DNA from: Halichondria panicea | Lineage: Eukaryota; Porifera; Demospongiae; Suberitida; Halichondriidae | Assembly: GCF_963675165.1 (NCBI RefSeq) | Contig: NC_087381.1 | Location: 434,001-498,000 of the forward strand | DNA length: 64,000 bases | Direction of reading: 5' to 3' | In this document: one piece after another, positions 10,997 to 22,973 of the stretch | How the letters are laid out: each line of letters starts with the position of its first letter | Numbering within the stretch: position 1 is the first letter of the stretch | The notes under the pieces: model-generated | Told to the model about the DNA's origin: nothing | The model's database searches: none | The model's input: only the letters and a program-made list of their open reading frames with translations | Program-made: the position numbers and the translations under genes

Positions 10997-12487
10997 ATGT
11001 ACAGCACAAAGATGGGCTCGAATGTGAAGTTCACTGTATTTGCGCTACTGACAATCACACTATACAGAGGTCTATTCTTTGCTGTGTGGAATCTACATAC
11101 CCAAAGTATTGCCCAAAGTGTGAATCTAAAGGATGAGAATCGGAACCAAAACAATGAATTGCAAAGTCTAAAATCTGAGAATGCAAACCTACAAACCAAA
11201 TCTCTGAATTGCGAGGCTTTGTCGGAGCTAATCCAAACCCCCACTCGAGTGATGAAGCCACGGTGATGGACACACTAAAACGACTAACTCGACAATCTGG
11301 CTCCTCTCAAAGTGCTACTGATCTACTTGCTGATGCTCTGGCAGAACTAATTGAAAAGAAACTCTACACTATAATGGACTGTGCTAGAGATGACGCTGAT
11401 AATTTAACTGACTGTTCGCTCAAGCCAGGCCCAAAGGGGGACAAGGGATGCCTGGGTGATCAAGGCCCTCAGGGAATGAACGGAGAGCGTGGGGTCAAAG
11501 GACACATCGGCTGCCCTGGTCATAAAGGGGAAGTGGGTCCAAAGGGTCCTATCGGTGATCCCGGCCCAATGGGGCACCGAGGAGTTAAAGGAGATATGGG
11601 CGAGATCGGTTCACAAGGTGAGGCGGGGGTTAAAGGTGAGCGAGGTATGAAAGGACATTATGGTTTCCCTGGACACAAAGGCGAGAGTGGCAGGCCGGGT
11701 GCCAAGGGGGTTAAAGGAGATCGAGGCTTTGGAGGCAATAATGGACAAAAGGGAGAGAAAGGAATGACGGGGGTGCCAGGTCCACTGGGACCTATTGCCG
11801 CTACCATTCCCTCTGAGAGGTGTGGTGGTCCTGGATGGAGGAAGGTGGCATCCATTGATATGACTAATACTAGCCAAAACTGCCCTCAAGGACTAACACT
11901 GACTGGCTACTCAAAACGATCATGTGGTCGAACACATACAGATTGGAGAAATTGTTCATCGGTCACCTTTCCTGTTGGTTGTGATCAATACAGTCGAGTG
12001 TGTGGGAGAGCTAAGGCTTATCACTGGGGGCTCCTGCATTCCTTTTATGGGTATCACCATGAATCACATGATATCAATGCACAGTACGTTAATGGACTAA
12101 GCTTCACTCATGGAACACCCAGGACACACATTTGGACATTTGCAGCTGGTGCATATCAAGCAAACAGTAGTGATACTTTCTTTGATCCAGAATATAGAGA
12201 CTTTCACTGCCCTTGTAACCCAGGCAACACGTACGGCTCCCCTCCTTTTGTTTGTAATGACTATTTCTGTGAGTGCAGTATCTAACATATTTTACCCTGA
12301 TGATCCACTCTGGGATGGTCAGGGCTGTATTCATGGAAACCCGTGCTGTTCGTTGAATAACCCACCGTGGTTTAGCAAAACACTACCAACCCCCACAACT
12401 GATAATATTGAAATGAGACTATGTATGAATGGTGATGAAACGCTTGCTAACATTGCTCTTGAACAAATGGAACTATACGTCTACTGA
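10997..12487 (+). pseudogene. Broken array copy with two frameshifts
   Basis: ATG 10997 opens the usual tail and a helix with LYRGLFFAVW, plus a six-residue SIAQSV insertion shared only with the copy at 39261. One A is missing in the run at about 11191-11195, so the frame leaves the coiled coil. The main frame resumes from 11209 through collagen and most of the head domain. A deletion of about two dozen bases near 12271 (after YFCE) shifts it again. The last frame ends at TGA 12485-12487. Variable windows: TDWRNC, WGLLHSFYGYHHES, YQANSSDTFFDPEYRDFHC, MNGDETLA. These windows nearly match the intact copy at 33446 except the first. Confidence 0.85.
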
Positions 12488-14113
12488 TAAACTAGAGACA
12501 CTGAACATTGATCTGACTCTGTTAGCTACTTAATATCCTAGATTGCCGTATCCGTATAGCGGGTTATTTCGTATGGGGAAATTTTCATATTATTTTTCAT
12601 AATTATTGTAGAGCAAAAAGAAAAATATTCTACCCCAATACTGAGCTGTAAGCATGAAGTGATCCCTATTAAACGTATAAATGTAGATTTTTGCTTCCTA
12701 TTTATTCATGTCAACAGCCGAGGGTTAGCACTTCAGTGCTCTACTTCATATTGTAGAGCATCGTACGAAAAGAAGAACTACGCAATTATTCTACCGCAAT
12801 AGGTTCAACATCACTATCTGAGCTGTACGAATTTAGTATATGAAATATTTAATTGGGCAGTTCATACAAAAATTTGCACCAACAAAAATTACCCGCTATA
12901 CGGTATCATTATTGTGACAGTCGTTGGTACATTGCCCACACACACACACACTCACACCCACCCACACCCAAACACACACACCTCGACAGTTATCTGGTGG
13001 GAGGATTGGAGGAGCACAGTTTCCTCCAGCTAGTCGACGACCAGCTCAGCTGTTGTAGCCATGGAAACAGGCAGGTCTATGGTCATCTTGTCACAACCTG
13101 CAGAGTATCGCTCCACATCTGTGACAGTGTGTGGTGTGGGCGGGGGATAGAGTTAGAGTCGCATGGAACTAAAATTAAAGTGCGGTCCAAGGTCACAGTA
13201 CAATGACATAATTATAATAGGGAGTACCCTAGTGTGTACGTGTGTGTGTGAAGAGTGTATATAATGAGGGTACACATTACCCCCCTTGGCCTCACCATCG
13301 CCATGATAGGGTAGAGAGTGGCTGTACAGGGACCCCCCGGACAGAAACAACACTTGACGACCGTCCCTACTCAAGTTGGTGTTGGGGAGTCCTTGGAATG
13401 GCCTGAGTAGCCAGTCTTAATGGAGCGACACTTCTAAATCATCTCTTGGATATCCATGGCAGCCATAGCTCTAGAATAGGTCGAGAATAGGTGGGTGGCT
13501 GGTGTGGTAACGCCCCCTCTAGAGACCGCTGATTCAGCAGTTATTAGCTACAAAAGGGGCGGGGCTGGTCTGCAGCTAACACTCAGCTCTGTATCTACAC
13601 AACCAAAAGAAAGCTAGCTACTAGTAACTGTGTATACAAGAGCTCCATGAAAACATTTCCATCCACCAAAATTAATCAATGACAATAATCATAATTCATA
13701 AATCAATCTCAAGATCAGACTAAACAAAACTATAAACTAAGAATTTTGAGCTAGTTCACAATAATAATTATACTATACTGACAACGTTAAAGCGGTTTCA
13801 CATAAGAATAATTATACGGCAACTATATAAATATGACATGTACATGCAGTATAATGATACCTCTTTAAATGTACAATGTCATGTGATAATTACGTTGGGA
13901 AAATCAAATTTGAAGCTATACAGCTGCTCCAGCTGCTCCGACAGCTGACCTCTGACAACTGTCTGCAAAAATAGAAACTAAGAAGTATTTGAGGTAAAAG
14001 ATAATTTGATGGTCAGAAACCAAAAGCACCACAACCACTTAGAAACCTTGTAACGTGTGGAGTAATTGAATTGTGTACTTTAGTCAGTGCATTCTTTGAA
14101 CTGAGAGCTACAC
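12488..14113. repeat. Array spacer 5: inverted-repeat element, blocks Eb and Ea, TATA-less promoter
   Basis: Nearly collinear with the spacer at 34.9-36.5 kb. Bases about 12545-12907 are the TACCGTATAG-type element, containing an inner AGCACTTCAGTGCT palindrome. Bases about 12910-13140 are block Eb, about 13265-13465 block Ea, and about 13500-14060 shared AT-rich promoter DNA. No intact gene. Confidence 0.65.
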
Positions 14114-15580
14114 ATGTACAGCACAAAGATGGGCTCGAATGTGAAGATTATCGGTATCTCAGTGGCAGCGTTTGTGCTACTGACAATCACACTATACGGA
14201 GGTCTATCGTTTGCTGTGTGGAATCTACATACCCAAAGTGTGAGTCTAAAGTATGAGAATGCAAACCTACAGAATCAAATTTCTGAATTACGAGGCTTTG
14301 TCAGAGCTAATCCAAACCCCCACTCGAGTGATGAAGCCACGGTGATGGACACACTAAAGCGACTAACTCGACAATCCGGCTCCTCTCAAAGTGCTACTGA
14401 TCTACTTGCTGATGCTCTGGCAGAACTAATTGAAAAGAAACTCTACACTATAATGGACTGTGCTAGAGATGACGCTGATAATTTAACCGACTGTTCGCTC
14501 AAGCCAGGCCCAAAGGGGGACAAGGGATGCCTGGGTGATCAAGGTAAAGAAGGCCCTCAGGGAATAAACGGAGAGCCTGGGGTCAAAGGACACATCGGCT
14601 ACCCTGGTCATAAAGGGGAGGTGGGTCCAAAGGGTCCTATCGGCAATCCTGGCCCAATGGGGCACCGAGGGGTTAAAGGAGATATGGGCGAGATCGGTCA
14701 ACGTGGTGAGGCGGGGGTTAAAGGCGAGCAAGGTATGAAAGGACATTATGGTTTCCCTGGACACAAAGGCGAGAGTGGCGGGCCGGGTGCCAAGGGGGTT
14801 AAAGGTGATCAAGGCTTTAGAGGCAATAAAGGACGAAAAGGAGAAAAAGGAATGACAGGGATGCAAGGTTCACCGGGACCTATTGCCACAACCGATCCCT
14901 CTGAGGCGTGTGGTGGTCCTGGATGGAGGAAGGTGGCATTCATTGATATGACTAATACTAGCCAAAACTGCCCTCAAGGACTAACACAGACTGGCTACTC
15001 AAAACGATCATGTGGTCGAACACATACAAATTTATACGATTGTTCATCAGTCACCTTTCCTGTTGGTGGGCGTCAATACAGTCGAGTGTGTGGGAGAGCT
15101 AAGGCTTATCAGTGGGGTGAAATGAATTCCTTTTATGGGTATAACCGTGACTCACGTGGTATCAATGAACAGTATGTTGATGGACTAAGCTTCGCTCATG
15201 GAACACCCAGGACACACATTTGGACATTTGCAGGTGGTCGTTATCAAGCAAACAGTAGTGATACTAGCAATAGAATCCTTCGTTGTCCTTGTAACCTAGG
15301 AAACACTTACGGCTCCCCTCCTTTTGTCGGTAATGACTATTTCTGTGAGAGTGGCGTAAGCTCTCGTTCTGGACAGAAATACCAAGGGTTTTTTTCTGAT
15401 GATCCACTCTGGGATGGTCAGGGGTGTATTCATGGCAACCCGTGCTGTCAATTCCCATCGTGGTTTAGGAAAACACTACCAACCCCCACAACTGATAATA
15501 TTGAAATGAGAATGTGCATGTATGGTGATCGAAGATATACTAACATAGCTCTTGAACAAATGGAACTATATGTCTACTGA
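14114..15580 (+). CDS. Collagen-like type II membrane protein with hypervariable C-terminal domain, copy at 14.1 kb (488 aa)
   Basis: Intact single-exon copy with the KIIGISVAAFVLL membrane helix and a shortened coiled coil (the ENWNQDTELQ-type heptads are missing). The collagen stretch includes a unique FRGNKGRKGEKGMTGMQGSP run. Variable windows: TNLYDC, QWGEMNSFYGYNRDS, YQANSSDTSNRILRC and MYGDRRYT. The usually invariant CCSLNNPPWF is CCQFPSWF here, a small in-frame deletion. Twelve cysteines are kept. It shares its TATA-less promoter type with the copies at 4292 and 36482. Surface recognition is inferred from architecture only. Confidence 0.9.
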   Translation: MYSTKMGSNVKIIGISVAAFVLLTITLYGGLSFAVWNLHTQSVSLKYENANLQNQISELRGFVRANPNPHSSDEATVMDTLKRLTRQSGSSQSATDLLADALAELIEKKLYTIMDCARDDADNLTDCSLKPGPKGDKGCLGDQGKEGPQGINGEPGVKGHIGYPGHKGEVGPKGPIGNPGPMGHRGVKGDMGEIGQRGEAGVKGEQGMKGHYGFPGHKGESGGPGAKGVKGDQGFRGNKGRKGEKGMTGMQGSPGPIATTDPSEACGGPGWRKVAFIDMTNTSQNCPQGLTQTGYSKRSCGRTHTNLYDCSSVTFPVGGRQYSRVCGRAKAYQWGEMNSFYGYNRDSRGINEQYVDGLSFAHGTPRTHIWTFAGGRYQANSSDTSNRILRCPCNLGNTYGSPPFVGNDYFCESGVSSRSGQKYQGFFSDDPLWDGQGCIHGNPCCQFPSWFRKTLPTPTTDNIEMRMCMYGDRRYTNIALEQMELYVY

Positions 15581-16755
15581 TCATGAGAGACACTGAACAT
15601 TGATCTAGCTACTGAATATCTTAAGATTTACATACTATTATTGTAGTATTACTGTATTACTGAAATGTTTTGCAAGCGAATTCAAAGTGATCTAAATCAA
15701 CTGAAAATTTGTTCTAACTTTGCGTTCAGACATGTGATGTCGTACAAGTATTGTGATGTCACAAGTATACCGGTATAGGTTTGTTATCTTATTTCACAAA
15801 ATTTACAGAATAATTATGTTTGCAAAACATTGTAGTAATGCGGTAGTATTTAGTTAATTGTTCACCTGTGGTAACAGAGGTCATCTGATGCTTGACCCCG
15901 GTAGCGTTATCCATCACCCACACCTCCCCCGACACACACAGCCGAGGAGCTGAGGGGTCAAAGGGCAAAGCTTGTAATTCAGTGTCCCAGGAAACTCAAC
16001 CACACCCACTTCCTGTACAGAGGAGGGGGTGGTTACTAGAACAGTATTACCATAATCACAGATATCTACTGAATATGCAGCCGAGTCATGCATGTCAGTA
16101 CATCAACCATCATACTGTGTATATAGTATAATTATTATAGTCCTAAGCTGAAGGGTTTATTGATCAATGGATGACGTACTCCATGAAAAGAATGAATGAA
16201 CTAAGCATTATGTGTGCGTATATAGGTGTAGACAAGCAGTGGAGACTGCATATTGGATACCTGTAGCTATAATGTAAATCTTTAATTTGACAATTTGAAC
16301 ACAAATTACGGGCTCACAAAGATAGCTACCACAACGGCAGATAGCCTTTGCTAATCACAAAACTTGTATCTAAGGTAATTCTGAGAGCTATTGATTAGTC
16401 GTGTGAAATTGGACATTCTGAACACTATTATGGGCTCTTTATGCCAGCTAGTACACTCACCTTCAGCAGTAGAGCGTTGCAAGCTTTCTTCTCAATCCCA
16501 GTCTTAATCCTCTTGGGATTTGTCACGAGGAGGTCATCACCAACAATCTGTATATCTGTACTAGCCGTTAAACTCTGCCCAGTTGTCTGACCTCTGACAG
16601 CTTGTCTATGCAAAAATAGAAACTAAGAATACATTTAGTATTTGAGGTAAAAGATAATTTAATGATCAGATACCAAAAGCACCACAACCACTGAAACCTT
16701 GTAACGCGTGGATAAGAGGTCACCTCATAAATTGTGAAGAATATCAACGCTACAC
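15581..16755. repeat. Array spacer 6: block Ec and enolase exon-4 fragment
   Basis: Bases about 15860-16035 are block Ec (minus strand), about 16140-16440 shared spacer sequence, and 16458-16587 the enolase exon-4 fragment. Bases about 16650-16755 are the promoter. No intact gene. Confidence 0.65.
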
Positions 16756-18291
16756 ATGTACAGCACAAAGATGGGCTCGAATGTGAAGATTATCGGTATC
16801 TCAGTGGCAGCGTTTGTGCTACTGACAATCACACTATACGGAGGTCTGTCCTTAGCTGTGTGGAATCTACATACCCAAAGTGTGAGTCTAAAGAATGAGA
16901 ATCAGAACCAAAACACTGAATTGCAAAGTCAAATCTCTAAATTGCGAAGTCTAAAATCTGAGAATGCAAACCTACAGAACCAAATCTCTGAATTGCGAGG
17001 CTTTGTTGGAGCTAATCCAAACCCCCACTTAAGTGATGAAGCCACGGTGATGGACACACTAAAGCGACTATAACTCGACAATCTGGCTCCTCTCAAAGTG
17101 CTACTGATCTACTTGCTGATGCTCTGGCAGAACTAATTGAAAAGAAACTCTACACTATAATGGACTGTGCTAGATATGACGCCGATAATTTAACCGATTG
17201 TTCTCTCAAGCCAGGCCCAAAGGGGGACAAGGGATGCCTGGGTGATCAAGGTAAAGAAGGCCCTCAGGGAATGAACGGAGAGCCTGGGGTCAAAGGACAC
17301 GTTGGCTACCCTGGTCATAAAGGGGAGGTGGGTTCAAAGGGTCCTATCGGCAATCCCGGACCATTGGGGCACCGAGGGGTTAAAGGAGATATGGGCGAGA
17401 TCGGTCAACGAGGTGAGGCGGGGGTTAAAGGCGAGCGAGGTTCGAAAGGACATTATGGTTTCCCTGGACACAAAGGCGAGAGTGGCGGGCCGGGTGCCAA
17501 TGGAGTTAAAGGAAATCGAGGCTTTGTAGGAAATAATGGACAAAAGGGAGAGAAAGGAAAAATGGGGGTACAAGGTCCACCAGGACCTATTGCCGCTAAC
17601 ATTCCCTCCGAGAGGTGTGGTGGTCCTGGATGGAGGAAGGTGGCATTCATTGATATGACTAATACTAGCCAAAACTGCCCTCAAGGACTAACACTGACTG
17701 GCTACTCAAAACGATCATGTGGTGCAACACATACAGATTGGAGAAATTGTTCATCAAGTCACCTTTCCTTGTGGTGGGGGTCAATACAGTCGAGTGTGTG
17801 GGAGAGCTAAGGCTTATCACTGGGGGTACCTGAATTCCTTTCATGGGTATCACTATCGCTCATATGATATCAATGCACAGTACGTTAATGGACTAAGCTT
17901 CACTCATGGAACACTCAGGACACACATTTGGACATTTGTGGCTGGTCGTTATCAGGGAATCAGTGGTGACACTGTAAATATACAACTTCGTTGTCCTTGT
18001 AACCCAGGCAACACCTACGGCTCCCCTCCTTTTGTTGGTAATGACTATTTCTGTGAGAGTGGAGTAAGCTCTGAATCAGCAGTTGGACGTAACTTTTTCC
18101 CTGATGATCCTCTCTGGGATGGTCAGGGCTGTATCCATGGTAACCCGTGCTGTTCGTTGAACAACCCACCATGGTTTAATAAAACACTACCAACCCCCAC
18201 AACTGATGATATTGAAATGAGACTATGCTTGAATAATCATGCATATTGGGCTAACATAGCTCTTGAACAAATGGAACTATACGTCTACTGA
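16756..18291 (+). pseudogene. Broken array copy with two compensating insertions
   Basis: A 2-base insertion at about 17070 (CGACTATAACTCG) creates an immediate TAA after 105 codons. A 1-base insertion at about 17756 (TCATCAAGTC) later restores the original frame, which runs to TGA 18289-18291. Between the two lesions the collagen region is open in another frame. Bases about 17045-17750 are almost identical to about 27410-28115 (same rare YDADNLTDCSL, KGNRGFVGNNG and TDW motifs), showing a recent shared origin with the copy at 27136. Its head domain after the first variable window differs from that copy. Confidence 0.85.
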
Positions 18292-19549
18292 TGAACACTA
18301 GAGACACTGAACATTGATCGGACTACTGAATGTCCTAGATTGATTTACATATCGTATCCGTATAGCTAGTGGGTTTCGTATGGGGAAATTTTCACATAAT
18401 TATTGTAGAGCAGAGAAAAACTACGAAATTATTCTAGGTTCAATGTCACTATCCTGAGCTGTATAATAATTATGAAACATTTAATTGGGTAGTTCAAGTG
18501 AAAATTTGGCACCAACAAAAATATCCGCTATCAGTGTGAAAGTCGTTGGTACATTGCCCCCCCCACACACCCACACACCTCAAGAGTTGTCTGGTGGGAT
18601 GATCGGAGGAGCACAGTTTCTTCCAGCTAGTCTGCATTGGACGACCAGGTTTAGTAGTCATGGCAACATAAGGGTCTACAATGGTCTCGCTCCACATCTG
18701 TGACAGTGTGTGAGTGGTGTGGGCGGGGGATAGAGTTATAGTCGCATGGAACTGAATAATTCTACACTAATAAATTACTGTCCAAAGTCACAGTACAATG
18801 ACATAGGGAGTATCCCAGTGCGCATGTACATACGTACATGTGTGTGAAGAGTGTGTGAAGAGTGTTTATAGTGAGGGTACACATTACCCCCCCTGGCCTC
18901 ACCATCACCATGATAGGGTAGAGAGTGGCTGTACAGGGACCCCCGGACAGAAACAACACTTAACGACCGTCCCTACTCAAGTTGATGGTGTTGGGGAGTC
19001 TTTGGAATGGCCTCGAGTAGCCAGTCTTAATTGAGCAACACGTTTGAATCATCTCTTGGAAATCCATGGCAGCCATAGCTCTAGATAGGTGGGTGGCTGA
19101 TGTGGTAACACCCCCTCTAGAAAACAGCTGATTCAGTAGTTATTAGTACAAAAAGGGGTGGGGCTGGTCTGCAGCTAAAATTAATTGATAATTTATCAGC
19201 TCTGTATCCAAGCTAGTTACCTGTACACAGTGACAGGGAGCTCTATGTGTAACTTAGAATTCTAATATTCAACTGATCTGAACACGTGTAACACATCATG
19301 TGTTGCACACACACACACACAGTTTGACATCACGTAAGATATGCATGCATGACAGAAACGATCATTACTGCTAAGGTAATACTAAATACAGGAAGTTAGG
19401 TTCTAGTCCAGTTACATATGCCCATCCCTCATTGCTCAATAACAATCTCGAGGTCAGACCTCACAAATACACAAAAACTACCAACTAAGAATTTTAAGCT
19501 AGTTCACAGTACTACTTCAAATAATTATACGGCAACCATAAAAATATGA
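18292..19549. repeat. Array spacer 7: inverted-repeat element, blocks Eb and Ea
   Basis: Bases about 18345-18535 are a decayed TACCGTATAG-type element, about 18540-18725 block Eb and about 18880-19080 block Ea. A stretch at about 19240-19435 is unlike the other spacers and includes a GTGTAACACATCATGTGTTG near-palindrome. The shared sequence then resumes up to the deletion junction at about 19549. Confidence 0.6.
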
Positions 19550-20065
19550 CTGTTGGTGGGGGTCAATACAGTCGAGTGTGTGGGAGAGCTAAGGCTTATC
19601 ACTATGGGTGGCTGTATTCCTTTGTTGGGTATAACAGTCGGTCACGTGGTATCAATGCACAGTACGTTGATGGACTAAGCTTCACTCATGGAACACTCAG
19701 GACACACATTTGGACATTTGCAGCTGGTCGCTATCAAGGAATCAGTGGAAATAATCGTACAAACCAACGGTGTCCTTGTAACCCGGGCAACACCTACGGC
19801 TCCCTCCTTTTGTTGGTAATGACTATTTCTGTGAGAGTGGCAGTAAGCTCTTATTCTGCACATGGATTTAACATATTTTACCATGATGATCCACTCTGGG
19901 ATGGTCAGGGGTGTATCCATGGCAACCCATGCTGTTCATTAAACATCCCACCGTGGTTTAAGAAAACACTACCAACCCCCACAACTGAAATGAAAAATGT
20001 GCATGCTTCATCCAGCAAGATCTGCTAACATAGCTCTTGAACAAATGGAACTATACGTCTACTGA
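19550..20065 (+). pseudogene. Truncated array copy: C-terminal half of head domain only
   Basis: The sequence jumps from spacer DNA that normally lies ~300 bp upstream of the gene (GCAACCATAAAAATATGAC) straight into GGGQYSRVCGRAKAYH. N-terminus, collagen and the first third of the head are gone. A missing C in CTCCCTCCT (about 19802) and a later added base give a shifted island, and a deletion removes the DDIEMR segment near 19988. The terminal TGA is 20063-20065. Variable windows: YGWLYSFVGYNSRS and YQGISGNNRTNQRC. Confidence 0.85.
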
Positions 20066-21070
20066 TAAACTAGAGACACTAAACATTGATATCTGACTGT
20101 ACATGTTAGCTTATTGTGACAGCATTAGCGTATTACAAGAATGTTTGTGTTGCAAACCTTTGCCAAATTGGGAATGAACTAAATGAACTGACAATTATAT
20201 TTTGGCGATCTGGCACGAGGATCGTGATGTCATACAAGTACTGGTATAGATATTTGCACTTGCTTTTGCAAACCATAATAATTATAGCACTGGAAAAGTT
20301 TGCATAATTATGTTTGATGCTTGCAGTATTAATAGAATTACAGTAATATTTAATTGTTCACCTGTAGTAACAGAGGTCATCTGATGCTTAACCCCGGTAG
20401 CGCTGTCACACACAGCCGAGGAACTGAGGGGTCAAAGGGCAAAGCTTGTAGTCCACTGTGTAGAATAGGCTAAGTAGTAATTAGTTTGTTAATCAATGGA
20501 TGACTCCAGTATGAAATAATCATTGTGCGCATGTAGCAGACATAAATTATTATACTTATCACCTGACAGTGAAATTGTAGCTACCAGTATAATTTATATA
20601 GGTACCATTGGTTTATTATATAAGGAAGCTACAAAAAATGGCTGGAAAAGGACAGACGCACGGCTTTGCTTTTGCTCTGAGAGCAAATAGAATACATTAA
20701 TTAGCTCTCAATCTCAATATTTATAGTGCATATAATTATACAGGAATAGTATAATTATATAAGACTCATACAGCTGTACGTTGGTACATTACCTTCCCCC
20801 CACACACATACACACACCTCGAGAGTTGTCTAGTAGGATGATCGGAGGACCACAGTTTCGGCCTATGGGGTGGTATTCATAGCAACAGGAAGATCTACGG
20901 CCATATTGTCACAATCTTCATAGTCTCGCTCAACATCTGTGACAGTGTGTGAGTGGTATGGGCGGGGATAGGGTTATAGTCTCGTACCACTGCATGGAAA
21001 TAAATAACTATACCCACCAATAAATTACTGTCTCAAGCCACAGTACAACGACATACAGAGTACCCCAGTG

Positions 21071-21219
<149 letters not shown>

Positions 21220-21786
21220 CTAGAGTGGACTGTGTATATAATGAGGGTACACATTACCCCCCCTCACTATCGCCGTGATAGGGTAGAGAGTGGCTGTACA
21301 GGGACCCCCCGGACAGAAACAACACTTGACGACCGTCCCTACTCAAGTTGATGGTGTTGGGGAGTCCTTGGAATGGCCTCGAGTAGCCAGTCGAGTCTTA
21401 ATGGATATGGAGCGACACGTTTGAATCACCTTTTGGATATCCATGGCATGCAGGCAGCATTGATAATAGAGACATTTCTCTATGCTTTTCTGACAGCTGT
21501 GGCTGAGTGTGGTAACACCCCCTCAGGGAAACGCTGATTCAGCAGTTATTAGTACAAAGAGGGGTGGGGCTGGTCTACAGCTAAAATTAATATTGGATAA
21601 TTATCAGCTCTGTATCCAAGCTAGTTACACAGGGAGCTCCATGCAAACATTTCCATCCCACCAAAATAATTCATAACAATCTCGAGGTCAGACCTCACAA
21701 ATTACACACAAAACTACAAACTAAGAATTTTAAGCTAGTTCACAATACTACTGACAACGTTTCATTAATTGTTCATCTTTAGTTTA

Positions 21787-21948
<162 letters not shown>

Positions 21949-22351
21949 CTACAAAAAATAAAAATACATTGAGGTAAAAGATAATTAATTGATTGTCAGA
22001 TACCAAATGAACAACAACATCACTTAGAAACCTTGTAACATGTGGGAAAATGTTATTAAGAGGTTAATTACTGAACCAAAGTACAGAATCCTCGGCATTT
22101 GTGTGGCTGGGTTCAGAGACGGTGTTTCATAATGTTCCCATGAGCACATGGATGGGCTCCATGGTAATAGAGTGAGCATGAGCATGACTAGACACTAAGG
22201 GTAGCTTGATGACTAGAATCAAAGACACATGTCTTCCTACGTACAGGTTCGATTTTGCTTGCTTTTATTCATAAACGATGCTTTGTAGAAATATAATTTT
22301 GCCATGATAGTGGCAACTTACAAAAAATGTCGTATAACAGTTTATGGTTAC

Positions 22352-22549
22352 ATTATCTGTTTGCAATCTGACACTGATATCATACCCTATAGTAGGACCT
22401 AGCATTGCAGATACTAAATTATCTGTTTGCAATCTGACACTGACATCATACCCTATAGTAGGACCTAGCATTGCAGATACTAAATTATCTGTTTGCAATC
22501 TGACACTGACATCATACCCTATAGTAGGACCTAGCATTGCAGATACTAA
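22352..22549. repeat. Three tandem copies of a 66-bp unit
   Basis: Unit starts ATTATCTGTTTGCAATCTGA and ends GCAGATACTAA, with copies at 22352, 22418 and 22484. The paralogous spacer has a single copy at about 30326-30391, so the triplication happened after that duplication. The unit length is a multiple of three, so open frames exist on both strands, but nothing suggests translation. Confidence 0.9.
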
Positions 22550-22933
22550 ATGAACAAATGTACAACTATAGTCAAGATTGGGGGGAGGGGCCACCCTGGC
22601 CGTCCCTGTTCCTACTCCACAGCTAAGAGCTACAGTTAGTTTTGCAATTGGACAATCAGAACAGATTAAAATATTTTAGCAAAAATTAAGATGTTGAAAT
22701 TACAATTTGATTTTACTCAGCTTCTTTCATTTTACGTAGGTTGCCACCAGTAGCCAGTGTAGAGCTCATGTATAATAAAGGAGGGTGCTCCAGATGACCT
22801 CTGACCCCCACGCTCGTCTAAAAAATAGAATAGATTTAGTAATTGAAAAGATAAGATGTAATGGTCAGATACCAAATGAACAACATCACTTAGAAACCTT
22901 GTAACGTGGGAATGATTGAATAAGAGGTTACTG

Positions 22934-22939
22934 TATAAA
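22934..22939 (+). promoter_or_regulatory. Candidate TATA box of array copy at 22974
   Basis: TATAAA 40 bp before the conserved ATG, in the same CTGTATAAATTGTGTACTTT context as in the other KFTVFALL-type copies. Confidence 0.5.
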
Positions 22940-22973
22940 TTGTGTACTTTAGTAGAGCATCAATTTCATACAC

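Noticed and set aside
22265-22594. Open frames of 69 and 109 codons over the 66-bp repeats
   Set aside because: Repeat unit length is divisible by three, so frames stay open on both strands; the single-copy paralogue has no such frame.
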